A stretch of DNA of 64,000 bases, taken from assembly GCA_921293015.1 (NCBI GenBank), contig OV121091.1:29558839-29622838 (forward strand). Direction: 5' to 3'. This document shows positions 12,607 to 25,816 of the stretch, piece by piece. The notes under the pieces are model-generated. The model had not been told where the DNA came from. It saw only the letters and a list, made by a program, of their open reading frames with translations, and searched no databases. Made by a program: the position numbers and the translations under genes. Numbering within the stretch: the first letter of the stretch is position 1; each line of letters begins with the position of its first letter. Source of the stretch: Phorcus lineatus. Taxonomy: Eukaryota; Mollusca; Gastropoda; Trochida; Trochidae.

Positions 12607-14046
12607 CTGTATTAGAGAAGGTGAAACCTGTCAAATATAACACAGATTAAACAAAGATGCATGCCCGATATTCACTCATTCAGTTGAAGCTCTAAGATTT
12701 AATTTATCTGTATTGAACAGTGTAAGAACAAATCTTTTTCAATCTTCAAACTGAAACATAGATCTACCAGAATGTTAAAGGATAAAACCAATGTCATATC
12801 AACGTCTCTCTTTGCAACTTGATTGCCCATATGTCTCTCGATCTAAACTCAAAACACGTTTTCATGAAAAGCTATAAAATTCATTTTTCTAAGTTAATTT
12901 TGGCAAAGCAACACTCTACCTGCTAAAGCAACCAGCAAGAGACCTATGGTTACCCCATGGCAATCATATGACAGATTGGCCTAATTGTTCACATTTATGA
13001 GTATGGAATCCAGCCACACTGTGGCACAACTCATTAAAGGTCGTGTCGTTGCACCCCTCCCACATCAAGTAAAAAATGTAAATTTTAGTCAAGGCTTGTT
13101 AACGTTTCTAGATTTTTCTTCATTTTGCTGTATAGAAGTTCTTCTTTAATAAAAATAGACTTTTCTGCTGGCTTGTTATGAAAGTTATTCCATACCCTGG
13201 TATAGGGTTAACTCTTGCTACCAATGCAATATAAAGTTAGGCCAAGCTTGTTTTAGCCAATCCAAAAAAGATTTATTTGATAACAAATCTTTAAAGTCAG
13301 CAATCCTGGAATGCTTTTACACAAATGAACTTAGAAGGTTCGGGGTTAACTAATTTGATTTTTTTTCCCTGCATATAGAGTCAACTTCATTTTTTGCATA
13401 GAATGATAATTAATTATTCAGAATTTAAGTAAAAGTTTTTTTCTGCATCTATATGTTCTAAAAGTGCAGTGTTCTCTAACAAATAACACATTCGTTCTTG
13501 CACTGAATACATATTGGCCTCCATTTTGAATGTTCAACAGCAAATAAGTTTGTTTTTCTACAAGAATGATGATGCCATGCCGTCAGTATTCCAACATCTT
13601 TCTTTACCTGTATAAATATCTGAAATCCTCCCTGTGAATCAATTATCCTACCTCTATAAATAACTTGCACCATTCACCCAAGCAATCATCAGGTCCAGAC
13701 ACAGGTAACACAATCCACTACCTGAACATTGTAGACACAAGTGGAAATATCCAACAGTGATACACAGAGAGACATCCAGACAGCCCTCCCACAAACTGTT
13801 CCATCTACCTATTTATCCTATATTATACACCTGTCTTACATTTCAAGCACATTGAATTTTTGCTTTTTTCCACCATAAAACTTATCAGGCTTCAAAACAA
13901 AATGTAATTCAATAATAATGACATAAATCTAACACTCCATTACATAGAAAACCAGTGTTGCAATCACCATGATAAAGGTTGACTTTTAGCCAGTTGTTTT
14001 CCCTAGTGTAAATGTATACCAGTATATGATGACAGAATACACTCAC

Positions 14047-14116
14047 AGACCTGCAAACAGATCGAGTCACCACACTGTTGAGTATTTTTCTCTGGAGGTA
14101 ATCCAACTCATTGTTT
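14047..14116 (-). other. Candidate internal exon, unidentified gene
   Basis: Minus strand: acceptor GCATTTAG, 70 nt, then a GTGAGT donor. One nucleotide plus 23 codons, beginning NNELDYLQRKILNSVV and ending in phase 0. It is a mildly amphipathic, protein-like helix. Its end phase does not fit the terminal exon at 12521-12606 directly, so another exon would have to lie between them, or one of the two is spurious. Confidence 0.22.
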
Positions 14117-14175
14117 CTAAATGCATTCTTTAGTTAAAATGATCTGCCTTTAAACGGTTGAAGTTTCTGACACAT

Positions 14176-14345
14176 CAGGTATTGGGAAAGACTGGGGCCA
14201 TGGGCCAATTTGCACTTTGGATGAAAAAATTTGCTATTTTACTATTTACTATTGTTACAAAGGGGAAAGGCCCATTAAAAATTCACAAAATGACTAAATG
14301 CCCTAAAAATGGCTCATTGTCAAAGGTGTCCCAATCCCTGCACAT
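14176..14345 (+). repeat. Dispersed repeat of about 160 bp, copy 1 of 3
   Basis: Shares with 34226-34372 and 43736-43885 the ordered blocks GGGAAAG, GGCCA or GGCAATTT, TTTGCAC-like plus TTTGG, ACAAAGG, AAATGACTAAA and CCCTAAAAATGGC. All three copies are in the same orientation. I see no tRNA head or terminal inverted repeat. Confidence 0.75.
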
Positions 14346-14802
14346 TATAAGGTTTTATCCATTTCCGATGTTTAAAGTCATATAATTTTAAATTCAAAGC
14401 ATTTTGCACCCTTGCATGTTTTGGATAACAACATGATATTCAATAAAGCTGTATGTCTATCTGCCTGTCCATCGGTGTGTCATCTTGTCCTTGAATTCAT
14501 GACTTTCTAATTTGCACATTCTTTTCCATCAGTTTTGAAACACTATCTATCACTTTATATTTTTAATTTTACCCTCAGAAAAGAAATAAAGTGATGGAGA
14601 AAAAAAATATTATTTTGAATAAAGTTTTTACAAAATAAAATTAGTCTATCTTCAAGCAAAACTACTGATCAAGAACATTTGTTTAGTATTAAACTTGTGC
14701 AACAAGTATCATAATAGGTATCTATTGCAGCATGACTACAGCCACACACATTATTCAAGAAGCCAAGCACATGTTTGGTGACGTAACAGTAACCTTGAAT
14801 GT

Positions 14803-14880
14803 TACATGGATTCAAACCCAGGACTTAACACTACATCTCTAATTCTTCCCCACACAGTGCAGAGCATGGTGTGACCATGA
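14803..14880 (-). repeat. tRNA-like SINE head fragment
   Basis: The minus-strand GGGTTTGAATCCATG resembles a tRNA B box, preceded by GTGTTAAGTCCT and by TGCACTGTGTGGGGAAGAAT in the A-box position. The rest of a SINE is not recognisable. Confidence 0.4.
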
Positions 14881-14923
14881 TGTATTTACTGAGGAGAACT
14901 CCTCCACAAACATAACATGGTTG

Positions 14924-15190
14924 CTACCCTGTAATGAGTATCACAGGTATATTTGCTTCATGTAAGTCGCGCACCTCTCGGAAAAGAAAAGCTTTGTCTA
15001 TTCTCGGGACTCTCCTTACTGTGGGTGATCTAATCTCCGGGGAGAAGACATCCACAGCAATGTCATACACCCTGAAGGTCGTGTGAAGGTGACATATCTT
15101 AAGGCAGAACAGTTCTTACTTCAACTGCTTACTAACTTGCAGGACTTTGAGAGCAGTTTCAATAGATGCATGTATAAGTAGTGGTTGAGA
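14924..15190 (-). pseudogene. Degenerate coding-like segment, origin unknown
   Basis: On the minus strand one frame carries a protein-like block (starting SQPLLIHASIETALK), a single TAA, and then 63 further open codons containing VFSPEIRSPTVRRVPRIDKA and FREVRDLHEANIPV before TAG. It is richer in GC than its flanks and has no start codon. It could be a decayed transposon ORF, a processed pseudogene fragment or a long-lived repeat that happens to be open. I do not recognise the family. Confidence 0.3.
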
Positions 15191-16469
15191 TTCGGCTTAT
15201 CAATGCACTGGCCAAGGGACTAGAGGATTTGTGAAGTAACTGGTCCAAAACATTCCAGTTTACCAAATGCAAATCTTTTAATATATCTCATGATCATACT
15301 GTTTAATAATGTAAATATTATCTAACATATCTCATGATCATACTGTGTATAAATAATATACTCATAACTGTTTAACATCATCATGATTGAGGTTACACTT
15401 GATCAGCTGATCATCAGTTCCAAACAATTACAGGCCTTTACAGTTGGTTAGGGTTAAATGTTACTACATGTACACTGATCTCATCTTGTGCAAGGAACTC
15501 ATCCGCCAGCAAGCAACAGGTTGCCTGCGATACTTGTGTCTGGACATACATAATGCATGTCTAATGGAGATTCAATGTGATGCAGCTTGCAAATCTAATT
15601 TCATCATTTCTATGCTTTTTTTCATCAATACATAGAATCTAGATTGTCTATTCAGAGATTAAAATAACTGCACTGTTGAGAATTAAATTGAATAAATATA
15701 AATACTGAATTGTAACATTAGGCCAAAAAAAGTATTAGGAAATACTCGGATAAATATCATGTATTCATTAGAAGTAACTAGATAAATTTCAAATTCATTA
15801 AAAGGTCATAGCTACAAGAAGTGCTCCATACAGCATGAAAGAAATTTTTTTAACAAAAATATTCTTCATCCCTCTTCTACTTACCAGTAATTAAAATGAG
15901 GGAAAATGTACTATTCTTTATACCTTGACAGTTATTAAATTAATATGAAGTTTCAAATATTTTACACAAAATGGTCAAGGATCACTATACTATTCTACTG
16001 TACAAACCTTTAAAAACTTCAATATTGAAGCACGTCCCTTTTGTGTTAGGTATGGTACAAATTGTTTCAGTAAATGAGTAAGTGGAATATTTTTAGTGCC
16101 ATTGAGCAATTAAGTTAAGTGAATGTTTTAAAAGTTATTGTGTTTTCCAAGCAAAGGAGTAGAATACCTAGATCTCTTAGTAATCTAATCATGACTAAAA
16201 CATGTAGGTCAGTTACACTAAAACTGCTTTTGAATACATAATTATGATAAAACTATGAAGCCTTACCAGCATATATATGCCACCCATAAGGGGAAATGCA
16301 TAACACTCTTCAGAGCCCATTACACCGAATTGACAGCAAATTTATAAAATATTAGATGAAGACAATTTACGAATTCTTACCTGTTCTGTGTCACTTCACT
16401 TCACATGATCAGGTTCACCAAAATGATACAATATTATTTATTCAATGATTAATTATCATTAATTAGATG

Positions 16470-16942
16470 AAAGAGCCACTCCATGATTTTCATAGCATAC
16501 TATTTACCTTTGATATGAACCTAAATGTCATATGTGGTGATATAAAATCAAAACATCTTAACTTTTCATGTCCAAAAGACATATATATATAACAAATACC
16601 GGTTTTCCATGAACATCTAAAAACAGCCTTATAAATGCACAGAGCTGTAGATATCACGTCCATTATACATGGATACTAGTTATATAACCTAACAAACACT
16701 ATATACTCCTAACTGCCCTCCTGGCTGTTTTAGATAAATATCCAAAATTACGTTTGACTATTTGACGCGAGCCACTGTCCAGTTTTCGATCATAATTGCG
16801 ACGTTCTACCTTCATATTGTCACTGTAAAAAAACAACAAGCTTTAAAATGTGTCGTTTTGGTAACAGTCGCTACTTCGCGATCAAATGACACCATTGATT
16901 AAGTTTGGCATATATGACTCCAACAACTCAGAGTGGCTCTTT
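16470..16942. mobile_element. MITE-like element with 12-bp perfect TIRs
   Basis: Starts AAAGAGCCACTC and ends with its exact complement GAGTGGCTCTTT at 16931-16942. The interior has no ORF. Its second half (CCAAAATTACGTTTGA, CACTGTCCAGTTTTCGAT, CACCATTGATTAAGTTTGGC) recurs diverged at 20440-20790 and 58585-58955. A non-autonomous DNA transposon is the simplest reading. The target-site duplication is not clear. Confidence 0.7.
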
Positions 16943-19900
16943 AAAACATCTGGTAGTCTGGGCCACAATATTGGAAAGGATTCTAAGACTCGGATTTTTC
17001 AAACTCAATTGTGTCACATGTGCTAAGAAATAAATGAAGGGTTATGAATGATTCAAAAATAGACAACCGCATCTTTATAGATCTTTATGTCTATCCAAAT
17101 AGAAGTTAAATTCATTGACGTTGCCTAGACAAGTTTCCCCAGACTGTTGGAGAATTCCCAGGATATTCTCTGTAACAGCTGGACCTGAAGGATACAAGGA
17201 AAGTCCCAGGGTGGATCTAAAGATTATCAAAACTTTGAAACCAAGAGAATTAGTGAGCATAGTTGACTTAGATATCCCTGCTTCTAACAGAGGTCAAAGA
17301 AGCTTCAAGATATTGTTGTTATTCATAATGCCATCAGAATTGCAATAAAACAAATTTATATCATGGTTCTAACCGACAAATATCATATGTTTCAAGGAGC
17401 TGGCATCTATGTTTTGGGAGGTAACTGACTTACAAATAGACTCAGTGTTTAAGAGTTCGACAAAAAAATTGGTAGAAATGAAACTCAGTTAAATAGGTTA
17501 TACCAACAAAAGACACATTTGGATCATAGTAAACATCTACATGAAGTTTCATAAAGGTAGATGGATGTTTAGGGATATATTTGAGTCAAATTGACTTCCT
17601 CTTGGAGACGACTTTATAGACGAATAAGTTCTTCATTCTGTCAAGATGGGATCCAATAAAGAACAAAGAAGACGTGTATCTATAAAAATAGCCTTCATTC
17701 ATCACCACCCCATCTTCTTGAATGCCAATCAATGATGGCAAGTTTCAGTAAGATAGGTTATATTTCATAAATTGCCTTGCATCTTCTAAAACATCCATGG
17801 AGTCTTCCAGAAACTGCTAAACCCAATAACTTCCTGTCTATCACGATGATATTGATTTGCAGGAATTTCATAAATCATGGATAGCTGGTGCACTGGCGGT
17901 AACAACTAACCAAGAACGAGTTGGCACTGTCAGACCCGTGCACACATACAAGCGTGATTGGAAGGAATTTGATCTTGTGTAGTATAGAAATAGCTCTTAT
18001 AAAATAGGTGGGCAATTTCTTTGAGTGCCTTGGCTTACTTGTAAGATAATGATGTCAACATTATGTAACAATGCTCACAGACAGAAAGCATCACCTTGTC
18101 TGACCTCAGGTACCGGAAACAAAATGGTTTCCACTTGTTTGAGAATTCTTATGTCCAGAAAAGGAGCTTGACATAAAGGAATTTTTCATTTGTTCATTTA
18201 ATAAACATTTATTCATTCGCATGAAATGTTACTTTCTATTCAGAAAACTTTGATACCATAAGCATGATAATATATATTTCAACTGATATTTGCATTACAA
18301 ATATCGGTATCAAGTCATCTTAAGTAAATTATAACAAACATTCTCAAATTTTATAGTCCCCTTAAAATTACATCTAAAAGCATAAAAGAAAGATCAGAAG
18401 GAAAACAAATAAAAATCTAATGAAATTATTATTACAACTGGAAATGTCAGAAGAATTTGTTCAAAGAAGTTTACAAAATTACAGAAATCAAGTTATAACA
18501 CCAACAATCAAGAAAAAGAGCTTTACCTTGCTCAATACAACTGACACCTAGAAGCAGATGCGGCAGCCAAAAGAAATGCGAGAATACAGTGCTTGTCTGT
18601 TTTCCATACTGCATCAACCTTCTCACTAAGTGTTTACAAGTAACAAAAGATAATGTAGGGGACAAATTACAACTGTATCTCAACTGTGAAAAGAAAATAC
18701 AATTTGAACAATGGCTAGAACATGTTGATGATCTTTTTAAATAACATCAGGATTTTCATAATGGCAATTATAAATTAGCACAGGTATGTCCATGCATCAA
18801 GATGTCCCCTCAGGGCTTCCATACAATCCATCTGGTCAGGTACACACCACGTGCATGGAACACAGCTCTTACATCTCACACCTGATTAGCTAGCCTTGCT
18901 TTCCATTTTCTTTGGAAAAAATCATAATTTCCTCTATTAAGACTCAAGGAAGTTTATGAATATCTCAATTGTATTTGTGATTGAATAACATGTACAGATA
19001 TAATATTTGAAGTACCAGTAATTAATTGCATAATTTCAAATCTAATGCAAAAAAGATTTGATGAAACGAACAAGAAAGCAAGATATGCTTGGAACATAAT
19101 ATTATATTGAAAGAAATTGTCAGTACAAAGCCAGTTAGCTATTGGTAACCCATTTTGACGCTGATTTTTCAAATAAGCAGTTATAAGTCAATAAAAAATA
19201 TTATTTTATAGATAGTTCTATTTGACCTCCTTAAGAAATAATAATTGTCAGCTTCCATTATGCAATTAGCTGTAAATCTCAAATATCAAAGAACCTGTGT
19301 CATGTCTAAATTAATAGTTCTCTTTGTTGTGTTGTAATCGTTGACAGACGAAAATTATTCTCACAGTAAAAATTATGTGTCTCTTGAAGTATGCGACAGC
19401 ATCTCATTATATTCCATGTAGCGGTATTCAAGAAAAAAAGCTTTTTCAAAACCTGAATACAATTTAAATCACTAGGTGAAAAATGCCGACAAAATGATAA
19501 AATTACGAAACTTTTAAACCGGTATTGGAACTATCTAACCATTTCAAACAATATTTTTGTGTGGCGTTTTGGAATTATCTAAAAGGTGCGGCTCATCAGA
19601 TGTGTGATAAATGACAAAATGAGAACTCTCTGATCTTAGATCCATAGTTGTCATTGATACATTTAACAACGACAGAAGTTAGATGTTAGCAACTGCAGAT
19701 ACATGCCTCAATCAAACCATGGCACAGAGAAGATTAACCCTCACTACCCTTGCCAACATTCCTATAGATAATTATCCTCAAATTATCTTACACTAAGCAA
19801 GGAAACCACTAAGGAGAAAGTCAAACAAAAAGCTTGAATCCCAATGTCCATTACTTATGTAAGTAAAACAAAACATTTTCTATTCATTTTGTATCTAACG

Positions 19901-20439
19901 AATACAGGAGATTTTACAGAAAAAGACCTTGACAGTGGAACGACCTTCACAACCATTGTGACCCATTGTGACTGAACATGTACTGTAAATAATGATAAAC
20001 AAGACAATTTTTCAAAAAAGAATATTTAGATGGCTTGTTTCATAATTGTCCTTTTAAGGTATGAGTTTTAGTCAATTTTTATCACAATAAGAAAACTATT
20101 TACATGAGACACAATAGAAGAAAAGTTAAAAACACATTTCTGTGAAAATAATTTTCATATGATTTTTAAAAAATATATTTTGTACATATAAATAATAATG
20201 ATGATATATTTCATAAGTGATGTGTAATAATACAAAAATATTTGGTTCTGACTTTAGCAATGAGTTCATTTCGACCAATGTATTTGTCTTGTCAAGTATG
20301 AAATTACCATGAATCCAGCTGTCAACTGTAGTTAACCAAGCACACATCATGTAAACTCCTACCCACCAACTGAAAATGTTTCTACTTAAAGCGACACAGA
20401 GTATGTTTACAAAATTTTGTATGTACCTGGTAGCTTGAA

Positions 20440-20790
20440 TAAGGGCCAAAATACCATGGGTCCTAACTTGTGTTCAAATTGCCTTTTTATAGATAAATGT
20501 TTATAATTCTACGTTTCATTTAAATATACATTAATTAAATGCTTTTCTAAACACTACCAACCTATACTTGCCGTTTTGTCTGCTGTAAATAAGTTTCCAA
20601 TTTTACGTTTGAGTATTTGGTGCATGCCATTGTCCAGTTTCAATCACAAATCTCAACCAAGCTTGTTTGTCACAATACTGAACTCTTACTCATAAACATT
20701 AAGATCATAAATTTCAGAAACAACCACCAGTTCTCTATCAAACAACACCATTTATGAAGTTTGACATATTTGACCCCAAGAACAAACAAG
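20440..20790. repeat. Diverged relative of the 16.5-kb element
   Basis: Shares CCAATTTTACGTTTGAGTAT, CATTGTCCAGTTT, AAACATTAAGAT, CAGAAACAACCAC and CACCATTTATGAAGTTTGAC with the copy at 58585-58955 in the same order, and more weakly with 16740-16930. The terminal repeats are not visible here. Confidence 0.7.
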
Positions 20791-21749
20791 CTTTAATGCA
20801 TTAACAGGATTAGACACCATTCATTAGCAATAATCATTTCTTTGCTAAAACAAAGTTCTGCAACTGGTAGTTAGTTGAATAAAGCTAATTTCACATTCCA
20901 TTGTTTCAGGACTCCTCTACATCTAAGTCTATGTTGTTCAAATCAAATTCAATCCCCATTACACCTTACAGATATTGACAAATACCTGATTCAAAGAAAG
21001 TGAAAACATTAGTAAAATTAGTACAAAAAGTAAGACCACCAGATATCACCTGCAGCTCATTATCAGTTCATTGATTAGAACTGGTGCATGAATAAATGTA
21101 GTATCCTTATCATGATGACCATCAAGTATAATACCACCCAGTCACTCTGTTGACCAGTGTTATGTACTGACCAACTGGACCTTGAACTCCAGCCAGATCA
21201 TATTGTTCAGACATGGCAGACTGCCAACAGTAAGCATTGAATGATAGCAGCAGGCACATGGACTGATACTGAATGAAAAGTAAGAGAAAATGTCTTCAGT
21301 GTTACCTTTAAACTTCATGACATTGATATGTGCATTGAGATGAAATTGGAATCCTAAATTGTGTTTCTGTACTATAATAATTTCATATCTGAGACATAAA
21401 TAACATGTCTGTAAAAAAAACCTTTAAAGTCGTTTTCACTTATGTAAACTAGCTAAGGAAGGTTCAATACTGGTGAAATATGAGTTTATTTGACGGTTAT
21501 TGCTCCTTTCTCAAGTATTACATCTACATCAATGCCGGTAGTTTGTATCACTGCAGGGAAAAATCCAACAAAACCATATTTGCAAATAGAGCCTGCAAAA
21601 GTCTGCTGTACCTAGAAAACCATGAGTAATAAATCTGAACTTTAGAATTCTTTAAAACTTCAACTTTCGATTCACACTGTCCTAAAACATACTCAGTGTT
21701 AATAGTATTGCTTCTTCAGAATGTCGCATAACTCAGTTTACATGTGGAA

Positions 21750-21830
21750 TACCTCTGTTGGGATTCAAATCCCCAATCTCATGTTCAAGTCAAGAGCACT
21801 AACCGCTGTGCTAACCAATCGTAAAGGCAA
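21750..21830 (-). repeat. tRNA-derived SINE head (minus)
   Basis: On the minus strand TGGTTAGCACAGCGGTTAGT corresponds to the A-box region and GGGGATTTGAATCCCA to the B box, about 40 nt apart. The usual SINE body does not follow. It is probably a 3'-truncated or recombined copy rather than a working tRNA gene, since no acceptor-stem pairing is evident. Confidence 0.6.
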
Positions 21831-22077
21831 ATAAGTATTTGTTACAAACATGACCTTGTCCCCATGCCGCAGTCAGGAAATTAGCTAAAATGATAGGCAC
21901 ACATCAGTTTCTGTAGAGTAGTGAGTCTTTCATGTTTGATGTTTGATTACTTAGTTGTAGAAGACAACTTCATCATATAACAGCAGTGTTACCTGCATAC
22001 ATCAAAAAACATTGTCGACAAGTAAACAAAAAATAGATAAATTTAGATATTTAATTATTTATACAACTTTTAATTCT

Positions 22078-22440
22078 TGTAGTGATCTCCAAAGCAAGAT
22101 CAAGGTCACCCAAATCAACTGATGTTAGGGTACTTCTCCCTTGAAGTCTCATTACAAATTAGAAGACTTGGCTGCACGGTTCACGAGATAAACAACATTT
22201 TTAAAACATGTCAAAGTCTTGTAATGACCTTGAAAATGAGGTCATCGTCACCCAAATGAACTGGTGTCTTGATAGTCCTCTTTTTTGAAGTCTGATACCA
22301 AATTTGAAGACTTTAGCTACACTGTTCAAAAGATGTCGTGCTTACAACATTTTTTAAAAAACCTCAAAGTCTTGTTATGATGTAGGGACGTACGGACATA
22401 GCGAATACTATGTCCTCTTCTTCGGTCTTGTCGACGGTGG
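22078..22440 (+). repeat. Two-unit tandem element with a terminal GC-rich block
   Basis: Two diverged units of about 140-155 bp (22078-22217 and 22218-22374) share AAGGTCACCCAAAT or ATCGTCACCCAAAT, TTGAAGTCT, GAAGACTT and CAAAGTCTTGT. They are followed by GACGTACGGACATAGCGAAT and CTATGTCCTCTTCTTCGG. Repeats of this layout are common in molluscan intergenic DNA (recollection). No ORF. Confidence 0.6.
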
Positions 22441-24804
22441 GGGAAAAATACTAATACACGCAAGAGAATTCAGATTTGAAAACTGTATGTAGAGAATAAA
22501 GACTTTGTTTTGAGGAAAATCTTAATTCTGTTGCAATGATAGATGTGATGACAGTGCATTGTGAGAGAATGAAGTCAGGGAAATAAGGAAAATGACTTGA
22601 CCTTCAACCTCTTCACTTTGTTCAGTCTCAGTCCAGGAATCATTACTCATCAAATTCACAACACATCAAGTGATAACTTCTTACTACATCACAAATGGGG
22701 ATTTATGAATGTCGGAGAAATTTGTCATCCAAGAGACAAAAGCATTTCCTCAAAGATATATAGTCTTACAACTAGAATCTAAAATTGAAAATTTCGACTT
22801 TTTAAGAAAGTATGAAAAGGAGACTAAAATTTCTTCATTTTTGATAAAGTTCTCTAGTCTTCTTCTAACATTAAGCTTATTTTAGAGTGCATGACAGATC
22901 TAAGCTTATGCAATGCTTCAACGTGTGCACTCAATACTTTTTTTGTTACTACATAGTAAAATTCTGAAGAATGTGTGGTCAAGAGACAGAAGAGGAGGTT
23001 TATTTTTACAAAATCACTTATCACTTCACACTGATGTCTACTGATGTAAGTTTAAGCATTTATCATAGTTCAACTTCTCAAATTATTTTGGCTAAAATCT
23101 TCTACAACTTTCGAAATATCATTGACAAAAGAGGTGGGGATAATGCTTCCTTGTTTTGACCAGTGATAAGATGACGATATCACTCTTAGTCATTCCTGCA
23201 CTATGTTACTAATTGTATCATTATTACAACAAACACTTATAACGTTCTAAAACTGAAGGTAACCAAATAAGAGATATAAACCACTATATCATCAAAATAA
23301 TTTGTCATGAAAAATCACTGAGCTGAAGTGAAAATTCAATAAAGAGCGAGTAGAAGCTGAAAACTGATAAGGCATCGTGGAGAGAGTGTGTCTTCACTTC
23401 ACTTCACAGTACTTCATCAAAGATATAAACCAATCTTAATGTCCAAAGCACTGGCTGCTATCCAAAACCTCAAACAAATATGAACAAAACTGAAAATTAA
23501 CCTTGCCATTTAATCATGATCTTTACGTCTTTTATTCATGACATTTTTTCACTAAAATTTAAATTTTATTTGATGTATTATGACAGGAATGATTAATGAA
23601 CCAGAAAAATTCAAATAATGACATTCAAAATACATAATCTAAAAGTTGATCAGTTCCCCAAAAATTCATTTTCAAATGATTGACTCGATCAGAATTTTAA
23701 TTTTGTTATAGTTGCAATGTTGCTTTCAAGATACATAGTGCATAAGTTATTTCATTCATTTCCAAAAGTTCAACTCAGTTAGTAGTGGGATGTTCATACC
23801 TTGCTTTAAAGAATATTAACCATTATTTTTTGTACAGACTTAGGAAGAAATCCCATAAGACCTTTTTTGCCATTCACTAAGAGAACCATAAACAGCATGC
23901 ACTGAATGTACATGCCTCTTCATATAAAAACAAATAACCTAACCCCTTGAAATTCTACCCAAGACCTCTAGATCCAAAATCATGATAGCCCGCTCCGGTA
24001 TCAACCCAATGACCTAATGACTGCAAATATACCCTAGCAACAAAATCTAACCCACTAGAGCAGATAACATATTTATCATATTGAAGAAGTTCTACAGAAT
24101 ATCAGTAGAAATATCTCAAAGATATGCAATAATAAGCAATCCCTTGTACCAGCATCAACACCAGCCCGTGGTGGGGTTGAGTCAGTGCTATCTTTTTGGG
24201 ATGCATTCCCCACTTGTTATTCAGTATACTCTCCCTCAAACTCTCAAAAAACATCTTGCTGCAACAGTGTTGGCTCACCATGTGCTGCTTAGATAATGTC
24301 GGTAGATAAAGGTATAAATCCAACATTGGATTTGAAAACAAATCCCACATGAGTTTTATGCATAAAACAAAATAGGATTTGCACACTAAACCCACATGAG
24401 ATTCATATTCAAATCCCATTTCTAAAACACAAATCTCACATGAGATTTAAACAAAACTTTCCAATGAAATACCAACAATCTCTAAATGGTTATTGAAGTA
24501 ATTTAACCAACTTCAGCAGAACAGGTTTAAGAGTCATCCTCTAAAATCAAATACAACCGGAAAAAGGTTAAAAATTCCTTTCCTTTTCATTTAACCATTG
24601 ACTTCCGACAGTTTTTTTCACATAGTCGCAAAGGTTTAGATGTAAGTCAAGCTACATGTTGTATGTGTATCCTAGCAATTTGCTAGTAGGCAAGTGTTTG
24701 TAGCGAATATTTACTGCTTTTTGAAACCTTTGATTTATAAATTGACATGAAATTTAAGCACACTCTCCTTATTAACATTGAAACACAAGAATACTGATCA
24801 TTAT

Positions 24805-25160
24805 TACTCGCCCGTGTAAGATATCGCAGTGTAATATTTATACGGCGATATTAAACTAGTGTAATACCGCTGCACGTATGACGTCATAATATTGTGTTGT
24901 TGTGACGTCACAATGTTGGCACCGCCGTCACAATGGCGGCCAAGACGCGGAAATGCTTCGTTCAGTACACGTCATGCTTGATTACTGAGGTCAGGTAATA
25001 AACAGAATACTAAACTTCCTTCAATTTAATACTATTTCTATTAAACTCGTTAATGATTCGGTATTAAACTCGCTTTCGCTCGTTTTATACTTAATCAATA
25101 ACTCGTTTAATAAAAACAGTATTAAATGGAAGGTCGTTTAGTATCCTCTATTTATTTTTT
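24805..25160 (+). mobile_element. Foldback (long inverted repeat) element
   Basis: The segment 24997-25156 is one long imperfect hairpin. The left arm starts AATAAACAGAATACTAAAC and the right arm is its near-complement, ending GTATCCTCTATTTATT. The loop, CTCGCTTTCGCTCG, lies around 25070. Upstream (24810-24960) are GC-rich blocks with two TGACGTCA palindromes. The same layout, with upstream TGACATCA-like blocks and then a terminal hairpin with a CACTCTCG loop, is seen at 34850-35240. No ORF, so it would be non-autonomous. Confidence 0.75.
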
Positions 25161-25636
25161 GCGTTTAGAGCCTGAAGAAGGTAATATGAATAATGCCAAA
25201 TTGTACACTCAGTAATATAAGTTACTTGATTTACAGTATAGATTTATTTCCTTCAATAATATAACAATCCATATGCTTAAATACTGAATATTGGGGTGGG
25301 CATTAATCATTTTGTGTTAAGTATATATGCTGTGGGGAAATGTTCAGTAAAGCATTTGATATACCCATGGCCAAACTGATAATATGACCCATGTTAAGTT
25401 CAAAATTCAAATTGAAACAGACTCATTCAGTAGGCACAAGGCTTTTCAGTCAATGAAGCTACAGTTGTCTTTTCGATCATTCATTTATTCAAATAACAGC
25501 CGAAAACTTACAGTAAAGTATATGTCAAATATATATCACCAATTCATCCCAAAATATATATGGCATTTCTATCGTGGTTTCCTTTTCATGTTTGCGTAAT
25601 TCCATCCCACACAATTACTAGCCAAGTAAGAAGGCA

Positions 25637-25816
25637 CTAATAACAAAACCACAAACTGTTTTTACCTACATGTATACATAAGGTATCAGCTCCTGCAGCT
25701 CTACCTGGCGAACAATGGGTTTCATCCAAAAACGCACAACCCTCAGGTGTATACAGTCGCCCAGTTTGAGAAGTACCACTGTGTAATGCTCTACCCAGTC
25801 CATACCAGTAGGTCAT
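25637..25816 (-). other. 59-codon open frame of unusual composition
   Basis: ATG to TAG on the minus strand. It starts MTYWYGLGRALHSGTSQTGR and continues with a Gly/Thr/Cys-rich run containing TPEGC and DETHCSPG. It is clearly more GC-rich than its flanks, and a plausible GTAGAG donor lies inside. It could be a small gene, an exon or part of a repeat unit. I recognise no family. Confidence 0.25.

Noticed and set aside
18514..18534. 21-nt minus-strand micro-exon with acceptor CTGCTTCTAG and donor GTAAAG
   Set aside because: The splice sites look fair, but seven codons give no independent evidence of coding.
20126..20449. 107-codon minus-strand open frame
   Set aside because: Its composition changes abruptly to Ile/Phe/Lys/Tyr-rich low-GC sequence typical of chance frames, with no domain; part overlaps a diverged interspersed repeat.
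21750..21830. Possible functional tRNA gene on the minus strand
   Set aside because: A- and B-box-like motifs are present, but I see no acceptor or anticodon stem pairing; it fits a SINE head better.
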